From assembly GCA_964403775.1 (NCBI GenBank), contig CAYOHL010000036.1, positions 1 to 9,049 of the forward strand: a stretch of 9,049 nt of DNA, written 5' to 3'. The stretch is from CG1-02-33-12 sp964403775. GTDB lineage: Archaea > Nanobdellota > Nanobdellia > Woesearchaeales > CG1-02-33-12. Below, in pieces: positions 6,327-9,049 of this stretch. The notes below the pieces were generated by a model. It made no database searches and had not been told where the DNA came from. It worked only from the letters and a program-made list of their open reading frames with translations. Position 1 is the stretch's first letter; each line of letters starts with the position of its first letter. A program made the translations under genes and the position numbers.

Positions 6327-6364
6327 TTGAGCAAAGCTCAATGATTTGGGCTGGTTCAAAAGCA
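6327..6364 (+). other. tRNA-Arg intron 1 (canonical 37/38 site, 38 nt)
   Basis: This interrupts the anticodon loop after A37. A three-nt bulge on the 5' side (T6325 A6326 | T6327) and one on the 3' side (C6363 A6364 | A6365) can be drawn. The intervening four-pair helix (CTCC against AAAG) has only two Watson-Crick pairs, so this is a relaxed BHB. The inner helix TGAGC (6328-6332) pairs with GTTCA (6354-6358), including a G-U. An alternative perfect hairpin, TTGAGC (6327-6332) with GCTCAA (6336-6341), competes with it. The boundaries rest mainly on restoring a seven-base loop. Confidence 0.75.
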
Positions 6365-6386
6365 AGCTGTAGGTCCCGGGTTCAAA

Positions 6387-6532
6387 ACAGCTTTTTGCTA
6401 AGCTGGCACGCAAATGGTTACGCCCATTTGATACGCAAAGAGCGACATTCAATTGCCCTGCAATTGAAGTCCCTCACGCTCGCAAAAAATGTGGGTGTTA
6501 GATTAAAGCCAAGTTGCAAAAGCTGGTGAAAG
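6387..6532 (+). other. tRNA-Arg intron 2 in the T-loop (59/60 site, 146 nt)
   Basis: The T-stem CCGGG/CCCGG is followed by a textbook BHB: 3' bulge AGT (6531-6533), four-pair helix TTCA (6381-6384) with TGAA (6527-6530), 5' bulge AAA (6385-6387), then the inner helix CAGCTTTT (6388-6395) with AAAAGCTG (6518-6525) and one unpaired G6526. Cleavage between bulge bases 2 and 3 on each side gives 6387-6532 as intron and restores the consensus T-loop TTCAAAT. Inside are further hairpins: CAAATGG (6411-6417) with CCATTTG (6424-6430), and TTCAATTGC (6448-6456) with GCAATTGAA (6460-6468). GAGCG (6440-6444) with CGCTC (6477-6481) encloses the latter. No homing-endonuclease frame fits in it. Confidence 0.88.
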
Positions 6533-6555
6533 TCCCGGCAGGCTCGTTTTTCAAA

Positions 6556-7557
6556 ATGAGAAGAATAAAATCAGAGTTATTGTCCGTAATAGTTGGCATT
6601 ATTATAGTAATACTGCTTTTTTGGTACATCAGGGTTGAGGAGATATTAAAGGCATTCAGGCATTTTTCTTTTGACAAGCTTATATTGTTTTTAATAGTGT
6701 CAATAGTAATGATGCTCCTGCATACACTCAGGTGGAGCATAATCCTCAGGTCACAGGGCTGCAAAGTGCCTTTTCCAAAGCTTTTTGTTTACAAGCTGGC
6801 TGGCTTTGGGGTGAGTTATATAACCCCTGCTGCCCACATAGGCGGAGAGCCTGTGAGGGCGCACCTTCTCAGCAAGAACCATGATATTGAGTTTAAAAAA
6901 TCGCTTTCATCTGTTGTTATTGATAAATCATTGGACTTAAGCCTGAATGGGTTTTTTGCGTGCATAGCCATACTTATTATTTTAGCCAATTTTACTGTCT
7001 CAAAAAGAACAGCAGAACTTATGGCTCTGAGCTTTTTTGCAATGGCTGCTGCAATATACTTTTTTTATCATTTAACCATAACAGAAAAGGGGTTTTTTAC
7101 AACATGCTTCAGGCTGCTAGGGCTTAACAAATGGAAGGCCACTAGAAAATATGAAAAAGACATAAGCGATATGGAATCGCATTTGATTTACTTTTTTAAG
7201 TACAGCAAAAAAGGGTTCAGGAATGTTTTTCTCATTTTCCTCTTAATCTGGGTTTTAATGTTTTTTGAATACAAGCTGGCTCTGCTCTTGCTGGGATATA
7301 ACGCATCATTTGCAGCTATTTTTATATTCTTCTCGCTTGTTGGCCTTGCCTATATAATCCCTGTGCCTGCTGCTTTAGGCGCTTTGGAGTTCAGCCAGTC
7401 ATCTGCGTCTGCTATCCTAAAACTAGGCAGGGGCATAGGTCTTGCGCTCAGCATTATTATCAGGAGCAGGGACATGATATGGGTATTTTTGGGCCTGTCA
7501 TACCTTGCCTTGCACAAGATTAACTTTAAGAATATAGTCTTTAATAATGAAAAATGA
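6556..7557 (+). CDS. Flippase-like integral membrane protein (LPG_synthase_TM / UPF0104)
   Basis: A 333-residue polytopic membrane protein of the lysylphosphatidylglycerol-synthase transmembrane family (UPF0104, flippase-like). Hydrophobic spans are visible near 10-24, 41-56, 128-146, 154-171, 222-236, 240-270 and 296-318. Family landmarks are LRWSIILRSQG (58-68), SYITPAAHIGGEPVRAHLL (87-105), DKSLDL (123-128) and YIIPVPAALGALEFSQ (266-281). Members are thought to translocate or modify polar lipids; no substrate can be assigned. The frame is open back to an ATG at 6514, but that lies inside the tRNA-Arg gene, and 6556 gives the normal family start (basic MRRIK then a membrane span). The 9-nt gap to the tRNA leaves no room for a promoter. 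The stop overlaps the next start (ATGA), indicating an operon with the glycosidase-like gene. Confidence 0.93.
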   Translation: MRRIKSELLSVIVGIIIVILLFWYIRVEEILKAFRHFSFDKLILFLIVSIVMMLLHTLRWSIILRSQGCKVPFPKLFVYKLAGFGVSYITPAAHIGGEPVRAHLLSKNHDIEFKKSLSSVVIDKSLDLSLNGFFACIAILIILANFTVSKRTAELMALSFFAMAAAIYFFYHLTITEKGFFTTCFRLLGLNKWKATRKYEKDISDMESHLIYFFKYSKKGFRNVFLIFLLIWVLMFFEYKLALLLLGYNASFAAIFIFFSLVGLAYIIPVPAALGALEFSQSSASAILKLGRGIGLALSIIIRSRDMIWVFLGLSYLALHKINFKNIVFNNEK

Positions 7558-8651
7558 AAACCATGCTCTTGAAGAAATCAGTTGGCATTTTTAAGAGGTC
7601 TGTTAGGGTTAGGTTTAAAGGCATAAATAAATATAATGGAAATGCAGAGCAGATATTAAAACAAATAATTAATGACTGCTGGAATGGAAATTATTTTCAG
7701 GCAAGTGCTGGGCATTTCTCCTGCTTCTACATCAGGGATTTTGGAATCAGCGTGCAGGCATTATTGAATCTTGGCTATAAAGATAGGGTTATTAAAACAC
7801 TAGGATTTGCATTAGATTCTTATTCAAGGAATAATAAGATAACTACCACAATCTATAATGGTTCTGTTGTTGACTTTCCATATTACACTCCTGAGTCAGC
7901 TGCTTACCTTCTGCATTCAATAAGGCTTGCTGGTGCAAAAGAGCTGTTGCTGAAGCATAAGTTCTTTCTTGAGAAGGAAATAAGAAAGGTTTTCATTGAA
8001 TCTTTTGACGAGCAGGAGGGCATAGTAAAAAAAAACAGGCATTTCTCATCTATGAAGGATAATGCACTTAGAATTTCCTCTCTTTATAACAATGCTATGG
8101 TTGCAATGCTCAGCAATGATATTGATTATTTTGGGCTCTATAACCCTTTCAAAAGCTATAATTTTAAGAAAATAATAAAAGACAGGTTCTGGACAGGAAG
8201 CTATTTTCTGGATGATTTGTCCGGCCCTGACTATACAGCTGGCGATGCAAATGTTTTTCCATACTGGGCCGGATTGTTTGATTCAAGGAAGATGATTAGG
8301 CTTTCGTTAAATGCAATACAGCAAAATGATTTGGACAAGCCCTTTCCATTGAAGTACACAAAAGAAAAATCAGGAAGATATTTGCTCCTGCAAAGCTTTC
8401 TTGTTCCTAATTATGAGGGAAATACTATCTGGACTAATATTGGCCAGTGCTTTATTGATGTTGTTAAAATGGTTGACAGGGAAAAGGCAAGAGAATATAT
8501 TAACCAGTATGTCAGGAATGTTGAGAAATATAAAAATTACCTCGAGGTCTTTAATCCTAATGGAATTCCATACAAGACATTATTTTACTATGCTGATGAG
8601 GCCATGCTATGGTCAGCTATGCTTCTTGATTCAATAAAAAATAAAATATAG
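7554..8651 (+). CDS. Putative (alpha/alpha)6-barrel glycosidase-like protein
   Basis: A 365-residue soluble protein resembling six-hairpin (alpha/alpha)6 glycoside hydrolases of the glucoamylase/debranching type, though I cannot place it in a CAZy family. Visible features are FSCFYIRDFGISVQALLNLG (55-74, with R61-D62), TIYNGSVVDFPYYTPESAAYLLHSIRL split by a TPES turn (99-125), WTGSYFLDDL (213-222), a conserved-looking GPDYTAGDANVFPYW stretch (224-238), TIWTNIGQCF (291-300) and YYADEAMLWSAMLL (345-358, with D348-E349). Acids D62, D226, D231 and D348/E349 are candidate catalytic or sugar-binding residues (inference). No signal peptide is seen, so it is probably cytosolic. Its ATG overlaps the flippase-like stop by 4 nt; an ATG at 7563 is an alternative. 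The pairing suggests processing of a membrane glycoconjugate or storage glycan. Confidence 0.8.
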   Translation: MKTMLLKKSVGIFKRSVRVRFKGINKYNGNAEQILKQIINDCWNGNYFQASAGHFSCFYIRDFGISVQALLNLGYKDRVIKTLGFALDSYSRNNKITTTIYNGSVVDFPYYTPESAAYLLHSIRLAGAKELLLKHKFFLEKEIRKVFIESFDEQEGIVKKNRHFSSMKDNALRISSLYNNAMVAMLSNDIDYFGLYNPFKSYNFKKIIKDRFWTGSYFLDDLSGPDYTAGDANVFPYWAGLFDSRKMIRLSLNAIQQNDLDKPFPLKYTKEKSGRYLLLQSFLVPNYEGNTIWTNIGQCFIDVVKMVDREKAREYINQYVRNVEKYKNYLEVFNPNGIPYKTLFYYADEAMLWSAMLLDSIKNKI

Positions 8652-8660
8652 GTTACAATT

Positions 8661-8963
8661 TCACGCAGTTATTATTCGCATACCTTTTTCTTCAGGGATT
8701 ATTGCAACTTCTTTATCATCCTTTAGTTTATATCTCTTAACTAGCTCCTTGGGAATTCTTAAACCTAAGCTCATGCCCCACTTAGAAAGCTTGGCATTGA
8801 ATCTTTTCATCTCCCTATATTTTTCAGCAATGTTATGCAGCTGATTCATATCTAGAATTTCCTCCCCGCATTTTTCACATTTAAAATATCTATATTCAAA
8901 TCCCTCCGGGGTTTTAGCTACTAACTCTTTCATATTTTCTTTGCATTCAGTACATTTTTTCAT
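8661..8963 (-). CDS. Zinc-finger plus AbrB/MazE-like antitoxin or transcriptional regulator
   Basis: A 100-residue two-domain protein. The N-terminal half is a YgiT/MqsA-like zinc finger with C4, C7, C29 and C32 (KCTECK and KCEKCG). A short helical linker (DMNQLHNIAEKYREMK) leads to a C-terminal swapped-hairpin AbrB domain, with SKWGMSLGLRIPKELVKRYKL (60-80) followed by a KEVAIIPEEKGMRI strand. In this family the AbrB half binds DNA as a dimer and commonly represses its own operon. The start is fixed by a strong GAGGTGAT Shine-Dalgarno on the minus strand (8969-8976), complementary to the archaeal 16S 3' end, about six bases before the ATG. The 3' end is 9 nt from the convergent glycosidase-like gene. 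It may be the antitoxin of a two-gene system with the partial frame upstream. Confidence 0.9.
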   Translation of the reverse strand: MKKCTECKENMKELVAKTPEGFEYRYFKCEKCGEEILDMNQLHNIAEKYREMKRFNAKLSKWGMSLGLRIPKELVKRYKLKDDKEVAIIPEEKGMRIITA

Positions 8964-8969
8964 CTTAAA

Positions 8970-9049
8970 TCACCTCTTGATTTCAATTGTTACAATCTTT
9001 ATTTTAGTTCCAATAATTTGATCAACACAAACGACAGTGAACATTTTAT
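8970..9049 (-). CDS. Possible C-terminal tail of an upstream partner gene (5' partial)
   Basis: On the minus strand a frame is open from the window edge to a TGA at 8970-8972, giving 26 codons that include an ATG at 9044. The readable end is alternating hydrophobic/polar (TKIKIVTIEIKR), like a terminal beta-strand. The stop overlaps the downstream gene's Shine-Dalgarno and lies 6 nt from its ATG, a typical operon junction. If real, this could be a toxin or other partner encoded ahead of the zinc-finger/AbrB gene. It is too short to identify and could be chance; an ATG only five bases inside the window edge also leaves room for a tiny leader ORF. Confidence 0.35.
   Translation of the reverse strand, partial: KMFTVVCVDQIIGTKIKIVTIEIKR

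Larger units (their letters stand above)
6288..6546 (+). tRNA. tRNA-Arg (anticodon CCU) with two introns
   Basis: The exons assemble into a perfect 75-nt cloverleaf. The acceptor stem is GAGCCTG (6288-6294) with CAGGCTC (6539-6545), with TA at 8-9. The D-stem is GCCT (6297-6300) with GGGC (6311-6314); the D-loop AGTCTGGATA carries G18, G19 and the arginine-identity base A20. The anticodon stem is ACAGC (6316-6320) with GCTGT (6366-6370), and the loop CTCCTA plus A6365 gives anticodon CCT at 6323-6325. The variable region is AGGTC. The T-stem is CCGGG (6376-6380) with CCCGG (6534-6538), and the spliced T-loop reads TTCAAAT. The discriminator is G6546 and no CCA is encoded. Removing 38 nt at 37/38 and 146 nt at 59/60 is required. 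A membrane-protein gene starts 9 nt downstream. Confidence 0.93.

Noticed and set aside
6327..6341. TTGAGC-AAA-GCTCAA hairpin considered as a terminator.
   Set aside because: It sits in the tRNA anticodon intron with no T-run after it, and downstream exons complete the cloverleaf.
6448..6468. Nine-bp inverted repeat considered as a transposon end or regulatory palindrome.
   Set aside because: It is nested with other complementary segments inside the T-loop intron and is best explained as intron RNA structure. No transposase or target duplication is present.
6341..6529. A 62-codon plus-strand frame spanning the second half of the tRNA-Arg gene.
   Set aside because: It lies entirely inside tRNA exon and intron sequence, its composition follows the RNA hairpins, and it resembles no protein. 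No LAGLIDADG motif is present, so it is not an intron-encoded endonuclease.
6514..6555. Upstream ATG at 6514 as the start of the flippase-like gene.
   Set aside because: It falls within intron 2 and exon 3 of tRNA-Arg. The ATG at 6556 gives the normal family N-terminus.
1..9049. Search by eye for CRISPR arrays, insertion sequences, integrase or attachment sites and rRNA.
   Set aside because: No regularly spaced repeats, transposase or integrase motifs, duplicated tRNA 3' ends or rRNA-like stretches were found.

Overview
This window looks like a piece of an archaeal chromosome, most probably from a small-genome DPANN-type lineage (Woesearchaeota/Pacearchaeota-like; inference, no marker gene settles it). 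Supporting points seen directly are: a GTPase - DUF2073 - zinc-ribbon trio known from archaea; TATA/BRE-like promoters with starts that appear leaderless; a tRNA gene whose introns can be drawn as bulge-helix-bulge (BHB) structures; a Shine-Dalgarno matching the archaeal 16S 3' end; and an AT-rich, tightly packed layout with many 1-4 nt overlaps and no gene-free stretch over 300 nt.

Layout. (1) Positions 1-1406, + strand: a three-gene operon for an Era-like small GTPase (5' end outside the window), a DUF2073 protein and a DUF2072-type zinc-ribbon protein. These match what I recall as ArvA-ArvB-ArvC, a GTPase system tied to extracellular-vesicle formation in Euryarchaeota. (2) 1407-3934, - strand: a two-gene operon of a large unrecognised protein followed by a GT4 glycosyltransferase, probably for a membrane glycolipid or other glycoconjugate. 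(3) 4001-5235, + strand: tRNA-Thr(UGU), a helical protein of unknown function and a zinc-LID adenylate kinase. (4) 5199-6233, - strand: the pseudouridine synthase TruD, whose 3' end overlaps adk tail to tail. (5) 6288-8651, + strand: a tRNA-Arg(CCU) gene interrupted twice (38-nt intron at 37/38, 146-nt intron inside the T-loop at 59/60), followed 9 nt later by a LPG_synthase_TM/UPF0104 flippase-like membrane protein and a putative (alpha/alpha)6 glycosidase-like protein. (6) 8661-9049, - strand: a zinc-finger plus AbrB-like antitoxin/regulator, preceded by what may be the tail of a partner gene running off the window.

How it fits together. Much of the window concerns the cell surface (vesicle GTPase module, glycosyltransferase, flippase-like protein, glycosidase-like protein) and tRNA biology (two tRNAs, TruD). 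Both tRNAs have a protein gene starting 9-24 nt downstream on the same strand with no room for a separate promoter, so tRNA-mRNA co-transcription is a testable theme. The strongest items for a second look are the doubly interrupted tRNA-Arg with its T-loop intron, the ArvABC-type operon in a probable DPANN genome, and the unrecognised protein of about 461 residues paired with a GT4 enzyme.
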